A stretch of DNA of 64,000 bases from Thermoactinomyces sp. DSM 45892. GTDB taxonomy: Bacteria; Bacillota; Bacilli; Thermoactinomycetales; Thermoactinomycetaceae. Both the position numbers and the translations under genes were made by a program. The stretch lies in the NCBI RefSeq assembly GCF_900107305.1, contig NZ_FNPL01000015.1, positions 46,648 to 110,647 on the forward strand, written 5' to 3'. The notes beneath the pieces are model-generated. The model had not been told where the DNA came from and ran no database searches. It saw nothing but the letters and a program-made list of their open reading frames with translations. Positions 1 through 8,854 of this stretch are shown in pieces; position 1 is the stretch's first letter; each line of letters starts with the position of its first letter.

Positions 1-1409
1 CGTGGGTAAATATTATATCCCCCGGCAATAATCATATCTTTCTTTCGATCCATCACAAAGAAATATCCCTCTTCATCCATACGGACAATATCACCCGTAC
101 TAAGCCATCCATCTGGTGTTAGGACTTTTGCCGTTTCGTCCTCACGATTCCAATACCCTTTCATCACCTGAGGACCTCGAACTTGAAGCTCTCCAATCTC
201 ACCCACTGGAAGTTCCTCGCCCGTTTCTGCATCCACTACTCTCGCTTCTGTATCAGGCCACGGAATACCAATCGTCGATGATCGAACACGATCCCATATT
301 AAATTCGAATGCGTTACAGGAGATGTTTCCGTCATCCCATAACCTTCTACCAGCCTACCCCCTGTTAACTTTTCAAATTTTTCTTGTACCTCTACGGGAA
401 GTGCCGCCGAACCACTTACACAAGCATCAATCGAAGAGAGGTCATATTTTTGAATATTGGGATGGTTAATGATAGCCACATACATCGTAGGTGCACCTGG
501 GAACAAAGTAGGACGCTCTTTTACAATCGTTTTCATAATCATGTCACAGTCAAATCGAGGAATCAGAATCATTGTCGCCGCTTGATACATGGCATAATTC
601 ATAACAACTGTCATCCCATAGACATGAAAAAACGGGAGGACACCTAAGATTTTTTCTGTTCCACGTTTCACCTTGTATAGCCAATAGGATGCTTGTATGC
701 TATTTACAATCAAGTTTCGGTGGGTCAGCATAGCCGCTTTGGAAAGGCCCGTCGTTCCACCTGTGTATTGAAGCAAAGCTACGTCATGGATTGGATCAGT
801 CTCGGGCGTGATTACCGGAGTTGGAAGCGCTTTCGAAATGAGGCGCTTAAAAGCATGTGTATCCTGATCATACTCATGAGTCAGTTTTATGCCGTCTTTC
901 CACAGTTTTAGTGGATAAAGAACATTTTTGGGAAAAGGTAAATAATCCTTGATACTGGTCACAATGATACGTTTTAACCCAGTCTTTGATTTTACATTTT
1001 GGACTTTTGGTAACACCAAGTCGAGGCATATAATCGTTTCAGAACCTGAATCAGTTAGTTGGTGCCCTAATTCTCGTTCCATATAAAGCGGATTTGTCTG
1101 AACGACAATCGCTCCGATAAACAGCGCCCCATAATACGCGATGACGGCTTGTGGACAGTTCGGTAACATGATCGCAACTCGTTCTCGCGGCTTAACGCCA
1201 AGATCTTTTAACGAGTTCGCAAAACGATAAGATTCTTCTAACAATTGTTCATAAGTAAGTTTTTTGCCCATAAAATGAACCGCATCTCGCTTAGGAAAAT
1301 CCCTTGCGGCATCGATCAAGAATTGGGTTAGTAGTACATTTGGATAGTCAATGGTTGCTGGTACATTTGATGGATACTGTTTGAGCCATACTTTTTCTGC
1401 ATACGACAT
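1..1409 (-). CDS. lcfA: Long-chain acyl-CoA ligase, 3' end cut by window edge
   Basis: Activates fatty acids to acyl-CoA through an acyl-AMP intermediate. The reverse strand reads open from an ATG at 1409, preceded by GGAGGG, to the window edge without a stop, so about 469 N-terminal residues are present. The AMP-binding P-loop motif YTGGTTGLSK, the core EGYGMTETSP and the GDI.RMDEEGY.F..DRKKD segment are all visible, so only the C-terminal lid domain is missing. In B. subtilis lcfA lies near mutS2 and polX, which matches this window. No partner fad or etf gene is inside the window on this side. Confidence 0.93.
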   Translation of the reverse strand, partial: MSYAEKVWLKQYPSNVPATIDYPNVLLTQFLIDAARDFPKRDAVHFMGKKLTYEQLLEESYRFANSLKDLGVKPRERVAIMLPNCPQAVIAYYGALFIGAIVVQTNPLYMERELGHQLTDSGSETIICLDLVLPKVQNVKSKTGLKRIIVTSIKDYLPFPKNVLYPLKLWKDGIKLTHEYDQDTHAFKRLISKALPTPVITPETDPIHDVALLQYTGGTTGLSKAAMLTHRNLIVNSIQASYWLYKVKRGTEKILGVLPFFHVYGMTVVMNYAMYQAATMILIPRFDCDMIMKTIVKERPTLFPGAPTMYVAIINHPNIQKYDLSSIDACVSGSAALPVEVQEKFEKLTGGRLVEGYGMTETSPVTHSNLIWDRVRSSTIGIPWPDTEARVVDAETGEELPVGEIGELQVRGPQVMKGYWNREDETAKVLTPDGWLSTGDIVRMDEEGYFFVMDRKKDMIIAGGYNIYP

Positions 1410-1627
1410 AGGGACCCTCCTGTCATGAATGAGTATTCACGTCATCCATCCAATTTCCTTATTCTTATTTTAGCTAATTTTTATACGCTTTTGAATCACT
1501 TTATTAAAAAAAGACGTTTTTTTGATCGTTTCTTATGCTCCCCTTCCCAATTCTCATGGGGTCTTCTACAATAGGGAAAGTTAGGAAAAGCTAAACATAG
1601 CTATATTGAACCTAAAAGGAGCGCTAT

Positions 1628-2902
1628 ATGAAATACGATGTGATTGTCATTGGTGGAGGCCCTTCTGGTTTAATGGCCAGTGCTGCCGCTGGGATGCATG
1701 GGGCAAAAGTGCTCCTACTTGATAAAGGAGATCAACTTGGACGTAAACTCGCGATCTCTGGCGGTGGACGTTGTAATGTTACCAATATAAAAGATATAGA
1801 TGAACTTATCCGGTTTATTCCAGGAAATGGACGATTTCTCTACAGTGTTTTTTCTGTATTTAATAATTGGGATATCGTACACTTTTTTCGTGAACTAGGT
1901 GTCGAATTAAAGGAAGAGGATAATGGGCGAATATTTCCGGTCAGCGATAGTGCCAAATCTGTGGTACAAGCCTTAATCCGAAAAGTAAAAGAAGGCGGTG
2001 CACACATCCGTGTCAACACTCCCGCCCGTCAAGTACTCTACCAGAATGGACAAGTAATCGGTGTAGAAAGTATGAGCGGAGAAATTTTTCATGCGAACCA
2101 AGTAATCATAGCAGTTGGTGGCAAATCGGTACCTCAAACGGGTTCCACTGGTGATGGGTATGCTTGGGCGGAAGCAGCTGGCCATACGATTACTGAACTA
2201 TTCCCGACAGAAGTACCTCTTACCTCTAAAGAGCCTTGGATCCTTGATAAATCCATGCAGGGTCTATCATTGCGGGATATCACCGTTACCGTTTGGAATG
2301 CAAAAGGAAAGAAAGTAGTAAGTCATGATGGAGATTTGCTCTTTACCCACTTTGGGCTTTCTGGCCCGACTGCTCTTCGTTGCAGCCAATTCGTCATCAA
2401 GAATCTAAAAAAATTTGTCGTTCCGACTACCTTACTAACCATCGACGTAAAACCAGCAGATACCCATGATGAAATCGAGCAAGAGATTCGTAAACTAGCG
2501 GAGGAAAGTCCGAAGCGGGCATTCCGGAACGCCCTAAAAGGATATCTACCAGAAAGAATGATTCCTGTGTTATTTCAAATGCTAAGTCTCTCGGATACTT
2601 TAAGTTGCACACAAACATCGAAAGAGGTTCAGCGTAAGGTGGCTGAGCATATCAAAGCATTCCCAGTCCATATCAACGGAACCTTACCACTTGATAAAGC
2701 TTTTGTTACAGGGGGAGGTGTCCATATTAAAGAGATCGACCCGCGTACCATGCAATCTAAGTTGATGACTGGTCTCTATTTTTGTGGAGAAATCTTAGAT
2801 ATTCATGGCTACACAGGTGGCTATAACATCACTTCCGCCCTATGTACTGGATACGTATCAGGGAAAAGTTCTGCCGAACACATTGAGAACCTACTTACAT
2901 AG
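1628..2902 (+). CDS. HI0933-family FAD-dependent oxidoreductase (YtfP/YhiN-like)
   Basis: Predicted flavoprotein of the HI0933/aminoacetone oxidase-like family, 424 aa, the usual length. The N terminus carries the dinucleotide-binding signature VIVIGGGPSGLMA, followed by LGRKLAISGGGRCNVTN typical of this family. The C terminus holds the second FAD contact region with GLYFCGEILDIHGYTGGYN. The physiological substrate is not established for most members. The start ATG follows AAAAGGAGCGCTAT. It is 17 bp upstream of the RNA methyltransferase gene on the same strand, so the two probably share a transcript. The 218-bp gap before it holds the divergent promoters for this gene and the acyl-CoA ligase. 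Confidence 0.9.
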   Translation: MKYDVIVIGGGPSGLMASAAAGMHGAKVLLLDKGDQLGRKLAISGGGRCNVTNIKDIDELIRFIPGNGRFLYSVFSVFNNWDIVHFFRELGVELKEEDNGRIFPVSDSAKSVVQALIRKVKEGGAHIRVNTPARQVLYQNGQVIGVESMSGEIFHANQVIIAVGGKSVPQTGSTGDGYAWAEAAGHTITELFPTEVPLTSKEPWILDKSMQGLSLRDITVTVWNAKGKKVVSHDGDLLFTHFGLSGPTALRCSQFVIKNLKKFVVPTTLLTIDVKPADTHDEIEQEIRKLAEESPKRAFRNALKGYLPERMIPVLFQMLSLSDTLSCTQTSKEVQRKVAEHIKAFPVHINGTLPLDKAFVTGGGVHIKEIDPRTMQSKLMTGLYFCGEILDIHGYTGGYNITSALCTGYVSGKSSAEHIENLLT

Positions 2903-2919
2903 AAAAGAGGGGAGCTCCT

Positions 2920-4317
2920 ATGTCTCCGACTATTCCATCGATATTCTTAGAACAGATGAAAGAGCGACTTCAAGACGAATATGATGCCTTCCTTGCTACT
3001 TATGAACAGGCACCAGAGAGAAGTTTTCGTATCAATCGCTTACGTACCACACCCGAAAAACTATTAGAGGAACTACCTTTCACTACGCTAGAGAACGTCC
3101 CTTGGTGCCCAGAAGCCTACTACTATCAACACGAGGTAGATCGTCCTGGCAAGCACCCTTTTCATGCGGCTGGCGTCTACTATATCCAAGATGCCAGTGC
3201 GATGTCTCCTGCCGAAGCGCTTGAGGCAAGGCCGGGGGAAACGATTTTAGATCTCTGTGCAGCTCCCGGAGGAAAAACGACACAAATCGCATCGCACATG
3301 AAAGGAGAAGGAATCTTAGTTGCCAATGAGATTGACGGCAAACGAATCAAGGTACTTGTCGAAAACCTAGAGCGTTGTGGGGTCCCCAATGCAGTTGTCC
3401 TAAATGAAGATCCGAATCATCTTACGGATCGCTTCTCTCAATTTTTTGATCGAATCTTAATTGATGCTCCCTGTTCAGGCGAAGGGATGTTTCGAAAAGA
3501 TGACGAATCAGGAGAGCGCTGGAGCCCTCGTCTCGTCGAAAAGTGTGCAGAGCTACAGATGGAGATTCTTCGCGCGACAGCTCCTATGTTAAAGGACGGA
3601 GGAAGACTCGTCTACTCAACTTGCACCTTTAACCCGATGGAAAATGAAGAGGTAGTTGCTTCTTTTCTCAGAGAGTTTCCTGAATTTAATCTCATTCCAG
3701 TTCCGCAAGCCCCCCATTACCAACCTGGACGGCCTGATTGGATGAAAAATCCAGATCCACGCTTAGCTCTAGCAGGTCGCCTATGGCCTCATCATCTACG
3801 CGGTGAAGGTCATTTTGTGGCTGTACTTCAACAGAGAGACTCCGAGACCTCTCGGAAAGCAAAAATCGGTAAAACAGCCTCTATCCCCAAGGATCGAAAA
3901 AAGCTTTATGATACTTTTGTTCAAGATCACTTACTCGATTCTTCTTGGACCGAAGGGGAGTTCACACTATATGGAGAGCATCTCTATCGGATCCCATCTG
4001 GCTTTCCTTCGCTTAAAGGATTAAAAGTAGAGCGTCCCGGAATGCATCTAGGCCAAATTAAAAAAAGTCACTTTCAACCATCCCATGCTTTCGCCCTTGC
4101 CCTGCAGAAGGATAGGGTAAAACGTATACGTAATCTAAGCTGGGACGAGGATGATTTACTCTTATATCTACAAGGAGAAACACTTCCCGATCAACAAAAC
4201 GGCTGGACTCTAGTAACGGTAGACGGGTATCCTCTCGGCTGGGGCAAAGCTTCTGGCGGACTGCTAAAAAATCACTATCCTAAGTGGCTGCGCTGGGAGA
4301 AATATCGCACGATTTAA
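2920..4317 (+). CDS. RNA (cytosine-C5)-methyltransferase, NOL1/NOP2/Sun family (RsmF-like)
   Basis: SAM-dependent m5C methyltransferase acting on rRNA or tRNA, 465 aa. The AdoMet motif DLCAAPGGKT lies near residue 110. Motif IV DAPCSGEG and motif VI STCTFNP supply the two catalytic cysteines. The C-terminal third matches the extended RsmF/YebU-type domain, with a final PUA-like segment ending in GWGKASGGLLKNHYPKWLR. Shine-Dalgarno GAGGGGAG precedes the ATG. It follows the flavoprotein gene at 17 bp. The exact target base cannot be told from sequence, so no symbol is given. Confidence 0.9.
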   Translation: MSPTIPSIFLEQMKERLQDEYDAFLATYEQAPERSFRINRLRTTPEKLLEELPFTTLENVPWCPEAYYYQHEVDRPGKHPFHAAGVYYIQDASAMSPAEALEARPGETILDLCAAPGGKTTQIASHMKGEGILVANEIDGKRIKVLVENLERCGVPNAVVLNEDPNHLTDRFSQFFDRILIDAPCSGEGMFRKDDESGERWSPRLVEKCAELQMEILRATAPMLKDGGRLVYSTCTFNPMENEEVVASFLREFPEFNLIPVPQAPHYQPGRPDWMKNPDPRLALAGRLWPHHLRGEGHFVAVLQQRDSETSRKAKIGKTASIPKDRKKLYDTFVQDHLLDSSWTEGEFTLYGEHLYRIPSGFPSLKGLKVERPGMHLGQIKKSHFQPSHAFALALQKDRVKRIRNLSWDEDDLLLYLQGETLPDQQNGWTLVTVDGYPLGWGKASGGLLKNHYPKWLRWEKYRTI

Positions 4318-4320
4318 TTG

Positions 4321-4373
4321 AGAAAATGACTGGAAACGAATCCTATGAACGGATTTGCCTACAGTCATTTTCG
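4321..4373. terminator. Bidirectional intrinsic terminator
   Basis: Inverted repeat with arms GAAAATGACTG and CAGTCATTTTC and a further inner stem. It lies between the convergent methyltransferase and HTTM-DCC genes, and the reverse strand continues into a short T-rich tail. Confidence 0.6.
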
Positions 4374-4420
4374 CGTTGAATAGTCCTCTTGAATCATTAG
4401 AGTTATCCCTTACCTGTCTC

Positions 4421-5791
4421 CTACTCTGCCAAGTGAATCTTACATTCTTCTGGGTCATCACAACCACCGCTTGGAATAATAATTCTTCGATCAGCGATAA
4501 ATTTATATAGTTTTTGTCCAAAACCACACCATACGGATAGATATAGAATCGGAAGGAGGCCCCACATGGGAATCACTCTTTTGGAGATCTGGATGAAGGA
4601 ATAAATTCCTACTTTAACGTCCTTATCTCCCTTTTTCTTACTATGAATCATTTCCTCTAATGCTTCGATAGACAAATGATTCTCCCGAACGACACTCTCT
4701 TCTCTAAATGAAACAAAGTTCACTAACTCTAAGCAATCCATTCTCCGCAACTGATTCGTCGTCTTGGTACAAAATGGACACCATCCATCATAGAAGACTG
4801 TAATTTCTTGCATGCGTATGCCTCTGACTTGTCCAATCCTTCTAAAAAAGGCTCGAAACTTTGATCCGATAAGGTCTTTCATCCTAATCAACGCCCGTCG
4901 GATCCTGCGATATTCATCATCTGAAAAGATAATCAAATCAGCGATAATCATAACCGCTGAAAAGGTAATTAATCCCATCCCTACTGCAATTCCTAAGTGG
5001 AAGAAAAAGATGGAAAATACAGCTATATACTTTGTCGTTCTATTAAAAAGCATGAATGGAAACGCGAGCTTAACCCAAATGGATAGATACGTAAATATCA
5101 CTAATAACCATTCATGACTAGCCAGTGTGTGTTTGAGTAAAGGAGTTGAAAACTGATCGACTTGCATAATGTAGTATAGGGCAGTTCCCTGATTCCACAC
5201 TTCCCCCATCATTTGATAGCTACCCGCTGTGAAGTAAAGAATACAGACCTGAATGATACAAGCAAGCACCCCGAAATTATGAAATAATGTGGAAATCCGA
5301 TATTTGTAGCGATCGGCATCCTTCTGACGCTTCTTCCAGAAATTTTTTGAATCAAACGAGAAGTAGGCTGTATTCTGTGTAAACATCATATATACAAGCA
5401 ACACTCTTAAGAGATTGTCTCCCCCATCATCCAGAAACCCATTTCGCTGAAGAATGGAGTATGTGAAAATAAAGAAAAGAACAGAAGTAACACGACCCTT
5501 ATATCCTAAAATATATAAAATCGTTATTACAATCCCTAGATAAAACAAAATATTAAACATAAGTGGACTCGAAGCAAATTGATAGATCGTAAAGTACCCC
5601 TGAGAGTACATCTTCGAATCAAGTGCTCCACCTGTAAACCATAGAAAATATCTTTGTTGATAATGGATACAATAAAAAAAGAGCATGACGAGCCCAAAAC
5701 CAATTCGAGCCAAGCTAGTTCCAATCAAAAACCTTTCTTTATAAACAAAATCTAACCAAGTTCCCCGCAACGTACGCACTGATGACATCAT
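4421..5791 (-). CDS. HTTM (SdpB-like) membrane protein fused to a DCC/DUF393 thiol-oxidoreductase domain
   Basis: About 456 aa with two parts. Residues ~1-310 are a multi-pass membrane region of the HTTM/SdpB-vitamin K carboxylase-like superfamily (several hydrophobic segments; conserved RIGFGLVMLFFY and the FDSKNFWKKR region). Residues ~340-456 are a DCC (DUF393) domain opening with TVFYDGWCPFCTKTTNQLRR, whose CPFC is a redox-type CxxC. I chose the ATG at 5791 because GAGGAGGGGGAG sits just before it; the longer TTG start at 5830 lacks such a site and would overlap the upstream gene. It is the last gene of the toxin-like unit, 16 bp after the DUF5819 gene. By analogy with SdpB it should take part in maturing or exporting the secreted peptide; that is inference. 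Confidence 0.8.
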   Translation of the reverse strand: MMSSVRTLRGTWLDFVYKERFLIGTSLARIGFGLVMLFFYCIHYQQRYFLWFTGGALDSKMYSQGYFTIYQFASSPLMFNILFYLGIVITILYILGYKGRVTSVLFFIFTYSILQRNGFLDDGGDNLLRVLLVYMMFTQNTAYFSFDSKNFWKKRQKDADRYKYRISTLFHNFGVLACIIQVCILYFTAGSYQMMGEVWNQGTALYYIMQVDQFSTPLLKHTLASHEWLLVIFTYLSIWVKLAFPFMLFNRTTKYIAVFSIFFFHLGIAVGMGLITFSAVMIIADLIIFSDDEYRRIRRALIRMKDLIGSKFRAFFRRIGQVRGIRMQEITVFYDGWCPFCTKTTNQLRRMDCLELVNFVSFREESVVRENHLSIEALEEMIHSKKKGDKDVKVGIYSFIQISKRVIPMWGLLPILYLSVWCGFGQKLYKFIADRRIIIPSGGCDDPEECKIHLAE

Positions 5792-5807
5792 TCTAGTCTC
5801 CCCCTCC

Positions 5808-6497
5808 TCACCATGAAATGACAGGCTCAAATTTCATCCATTCCAAATCTTCATGCGTACGCTCTTTCTTAAAATTTTTATCTAGTCTTTTAGAAAATGG
5901 CACTGCCTGTTCATGCACAATCCGTACCCGAACCGAATCGATTTGTTTATCAGAAAAATATTTTTCAGCAGTAGCAAAGGCAAATCGATATAACAGTGAT
6001 TTCATTCTCTCTCGGCTCTCTTTCGCCCTCTTCTCTATATCTTCTAACATCAACGACTGTTCTTTCGTCATATGTTTTTTATCCAATTTACTAACGAATT
6101 TAAGTTCTTCGTCATTCATCCCATTCATCGTAGTAGCTGCCGTCAATGGAATTCTCACAATTCGATTCATCGGACTAAAGTAATTCTTGTAATTTGCCTT
6201 TAACATAGGAGTGGTAATATCAAACCAGTCGCTAGGTGTTGAAGAATCTTTAAATTTCAACTGCATATATACGACATCATTCCGCATCAGAGGATTCGGC
6301 GAAAACAAATGCCAATTCTGCGTAAATAGGGGGCTAACATAAGTATTAACAATAGGACTTATCTCATTTGATATTGGATTCTTTGGCATGACATGAAGAG
6401 TTATTAAGAAAAAATGAATAAACAGAGCGATTGATAAAAAGATTGGAATTGTATAAACGACTACTTTCCTACATAAAGTCCATACCACTCTATTCAC
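5808..6497 (-). CDS. DUF5819 / SdpA-like membrane-anchored protein
   Basis: 229 aa with one N-terminal membrane segment (residues ~12-35) and an extracytoplasmic body. The motif FTQNWHLFSPNPLMRNDVVY is the hallmark of DUF5819 and resembles the QNW-FF region of SdpA proteins. In B. subtilis SdpA and SdpB are both needed to turn pro-SdpC into the SDP killing peptide. Here the same pairing (SdpA-like plus HTTM) follows a secreted small-protein gene, which supports an equivalent role. The rest of the protein (CDS end near 5808) is rich in Lys/Arg and probably helical. The transcript likely continues directly into the HTTM-DCC gene. Confidence 0.8.
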   Translation of the reverse strand: MNRVVWTLCRKVVVYTIPIFLSIALFIHFFLITLHVMPKNPISNEISPIVNTYVSPLFTQNWHLFSPNPLMRNDVVYMQLKFKDSSTPSDWFDITTPMLKANYKNYFSPMNRIVRIPLTAATTMNGMNDEELKFVSKLDKKHMTKEQSLMLEDIEKRAKESRERMKSLLYRFAFATAEKYFSDKQIDSVRVRIVHEQAVPFSKRLDKNFKKERTHEDLEWMKFEPVISW

Positions 6498-6548
6498 ACT
6501 CCCACCTATTAAGTATCTGACATCGTATCATTTAGGATTCTGGTAGAT

Positions 6549-6595
6549 AGATATACAGGCGAATCGATCACTCAAGTTTATTCGCCTGTATATCT
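6549..6595 (-). terminator. Perfect 16-bp stem-loop between precursor gene and maturation genes
   Basis: Arms AGATATACAGGCGAAT and its exact complement, separated by 15 nt. There is no T-tract after it on the reverse strand, so it is better read as a partial terminator or mRNA-stabilising hairpin than as a full stop. It sits 40 bp after the toxin-like gene and before the DUF5819 gene, where it could set a high precursor-to-processing-protein ratio. Confidence 0.55.
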
Positions 6596-6634
6596 AGGAA
6601 AATCTACATTCAATCCTGTTGAAAAAACTATGCC

Positions 6635-7075
6635 CTATTTGTCAAATGTTATTTCACCAGCACTCGCATTTTTATTCAAGGTATCTGCCTTACCACCCTC
6701 ACCAAAGAATCCTAAGCAGTCAGCAACGTCACCGGCCTTTGTGAGACCATCAAGTGCATCCCATGCTTGCTTGGCAGCCATTCCCGTCCATTGGTCACCT
6801 GCTACTTCACCAACGGCGTCAGTTACCTTTGATCCTGTCGAAAACACTGCACCTGCTATACCTTTCGCTGCACCCCACACGGATCCGGCTGCATTTTTCA
6901 CTCCGTCAACGATGTCACCTAAAAAGTTAGGATTTACTTCCGCTTGTGTTTGTGTTCCAAATTGGGATGAACTAGTAGCCGTCAATGGCGCTGCACTCGC
7001 ACTCGCAGATCCGAATGTCATCATACTCCCGGCAACTGCTACACTCATCATAACCGCCAATACTTTCTTCTTCAT
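6635..7075 (-). CDS. Secreted Ala/Gly-rich peptide precursor, candidate SdpC-like toxin
   Basis: 146 aa. It starts with a classical Sec signal peptide (MKKK, hydrophobic core, ASASA-AP cleavage near residue 29). The mature part has amphipathic Ala/Gly/Val-rich helices such as NAAGSVWGAAKGIAGAVF and a single cysteine in ADCLGFFG. No homologue was recognised by eye. The SdpA-like and SdpB-like genes directly downstream make a membrane-active peptide precursor the best guess. The ATG at 7075 was chosen because GGAGG lies 9 nt before it; a TTG two codons upstream is also possible. No obvious immunity gene (SdpI-like) is nearby; the downstream membrane proteins might provide it. B. subtilis SDP has an internal disulfide, which a single-Cys product cannot form intramolecularly. 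Confidence 0.7.
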   Translation of the reverse strand: MKKKVLAVMMSVAVAGSMMTFGSASASAAPLTATSSSQFGTQTQAEVNPNFLGDIVDGVKNAAGSVWGAAKGIAGAVFSTGSKVTDAVGEVAGDQWTGMAAKQAWDALDGLTKAGDVADCLGFFGEGGKADTLNKNASAGEITFDK

Positions 7076-7144
7076 ATCCAACTACCTCCATCATGTTTTT
7101 AAGATAGATCCTGAATCTACAAAAGGATTAGTAAGAACCATTAG

Positions 7145-7174
7145 AGTATATAATCCTTCCCCTCTCACCTCCAA
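7145..7174 (-). promoter_or_regulatory. Possible sigma-A promoter of the toxin-like unit
   Basis: TTGGAG, 18 bp, TATACT, located about 70 bp upstream of the precursor start on the reverse strand. It was matched by eye only. Confidence 0.35.
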
Positions 7175-7219
7175 TCACCCTCATTTTAAATGTTCTAAAC
7201 ATTCCCTATCGCAAGATTC

Positions 7220-7272
7220 AGCACCAAGTTAACTCGCAACAATAATTTGCTTTATCGAGTTAACTTGGTGCT
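7220..7272. repeat. 17-bp perfect inverted repeat upstream of the toxin-like gene
   Basis: AGCACCAAGTTAACTCG at 7220-7236 is exactly inverted at 7256-7272 with a 19-nt spacer. No T-tract follows on either strand and no gene ends here, so it is not a normal terminator. It lies in the gene-free 7082-7550 stretch, upstream of the candidate toxin promoter, and may be an operator or a relic of a mobile-element end. The rest of the stretch up to 7470 is AT-rich with nothing further recognised. Confidence 0.6.
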
Positions 7273-7471
7273 ACTCTATTCTAGAAAAATAATCAAGTCA
7301 ATAGATCCATTCTATATATAAACACATTTTTATAATTAGACACATTTATACAAAAAATATAGCCATAATTAGCTATATACCTCGATAAACTCATTTATAT
7401 AAAATAAAATTGAATAAATATTGCCTAAGAAATGAACGAATTAAAATTCTAACCAACACACTAAATATAAT

Positions 7472-7526
7472 AAAGATAGGGATGTCTCAAAAATGGACAA
7501 TCCATTCTTAAGACATCCCTATCTTT
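7472..7526 (-). terminator. Intrinsic terminator of the Bcr/CflA gene
   Basis: 16-bp perfect arms AAAGATAGGGATGTCT and complement around a 23-nt loop, ending in TCTTT then ATTATAT on the reverse strand. It begins 25 bp after the exporter stop codon. Confidence 0.8.
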
Positions 7527-7550
7527 ATTAACACGCATGACTCTCTCCTA

Positions 7551-8819
7551 TCAATCCAGTTCCCATCTATTGTCAGTTAAATGAGAAGGTCTAACGAAGA
7601 AATAATAGCAACCCATAGCGCCCATCCCGCATAATGTCGTGATGATTCCTAGTGGCACAACCGTATACTCACCGGCCATCCCGACGAATGGAGCCACTAT
7701 TCCACCCAATGTGAGTGATATAACACCTAAGACAGCAGCGGCACTCCCTGCTGATTTCTCTTGGCTTTCCATCGCAAGTGAAAAACCTGCTGTTGAAACC
7801 ACACCTACACTTGATACAACAAAAAATAAAGGGATTAAAATCACATAAAGTGGAGCTTGATTTAAGAAAGCGATGAATAGCAAACCACCGCCGGACGCAG
7901 ACGTAATAAGTCCTGTCTTAAATAAAGCCCGCTCTGAAAATCTTCCTGCCAATTTACCCGTTACCTGACTCGCAAGCATAATCCCTACTCCATTAATCGC
8001 AAAAATAATACTAAACGTAGTCGCAGTTCCATGATAGATGTTCTGCACGATAAACGATGAACCCGATATATAGGCAAACATCGAAGCAAACACTAGCCCC
8101 TGACAGAGCGCATATCCCATAAAAGTACGATCTCGTAAAATTCGAGAATAGCTTAGCAAAGCCGGACGAACTCCGCTTTGAGCGCGATTCTCAGCAGGAA
8201 GTGTATCGGGAAGCCCGCACACCACGATACCAAACATAGAGAGTCCAATGATACACAGTACAACAAAAACACCTTGCCATGGCATAAAGCCTAGTAATTG
8301 AGCCCCCATAATGGGTGCTAGAATCGGTGCCAATCCGTTAACCAAAGCGAGTAACGAAAAGAATCTTGTTAGCTCAGTCCCTACATACAGATCACGAACC
8401 ACAGCACGTGAAATCACAAGCCCCGCCGAAGCAGTTAACCCTTGAAAAAATCGCAATAGCAAAAACATCCATATCGACGGACTCCATATACATAATAAAG
8501 ATACGATTCCATATGATAATAGCCCAATTAACAAGGGTTTCCTTCTTCCAATCATATCACTAAGTGGGCCTAGAAATAATTGTCCCACACACAGCCCTAT
8601 TAAAAAGAGCGTAAGGCTCATTTGAACCAATGAAGGACTTGCTTGAAATTCATTTGCAATCTCTGGAAAAGCAGGTAGATACATATCAATAGATAAGGCC
8701 CCAAATGCAGAGAGCCCACCTAAAATAATCGCCATTTTCCAACGGTTTGAAGAAGACTTCTGATCTTGATTATTATTATCAATTAATGTCTCGATGATAG
8801 TCTCCTCCTTATTAGTCAT
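7551..8819 (-). CDS. Bcr/CflA-family multidrug MFS exporter
   Basis: 422 aa, twelve predicted membrane segments. The family signature between helices 2 and 3, GPLSDMIGRRKPLLIG, and FGALSIDMYLPAFPEIA in helix 1 place it in the Bcr/CflA (DHA1) drug exporters. It acts as a proton antiporter at the cell membrane; the substrate is unknown. No good Shine-Dalgarno lies before the ATG at 8819, whereas AAGGAGGAG occurs at codons 4-6 with no standard start codon at the right distance, so the start is uncertain. It stands alone, bounded by a strong terminator. Confidence 0.88.
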   Translation of the reverse strand: MTNKEETIIETLIDNNNQDQKSSSNRWKMAIILGGLSAFGALSIDMYLPAFPEIANEFQASPSLVQMSLTLFLIGLCVGQLFLGPLSDMIGRRKPLLIGLLSYGIVSLLCIWSPSIWMFLLLRFFQGLTASAGLVISRAVVRDLYVGTELTRFFSLLALVNGLAPILAPIMGAQLLGFMPWQGVFVVLCIIGLSMFGIVVCGLPDTLPAENRAQSGVRPALLSYSRILRDRTFMGYALCQGLVFASMFAYISGSSFIVQNIYHGTATTFSIIFAINGVGIMLASQVTGKLAGRFSERALFKTGLITSASGGGLLFIAFLNQAPLYVILIPLFFVVSSVGVVSTAGFSLAMESQEKSAGSAAAVLGVISLTLGGIVAPFVGMAGEYTVVPLGIITTLCGMGAMGCYYFFVRPSHLTDNRWELD

Positions 8820-8854
8820 CTATTAAGATTACTACGGAAACCGAAAAACGTAAA

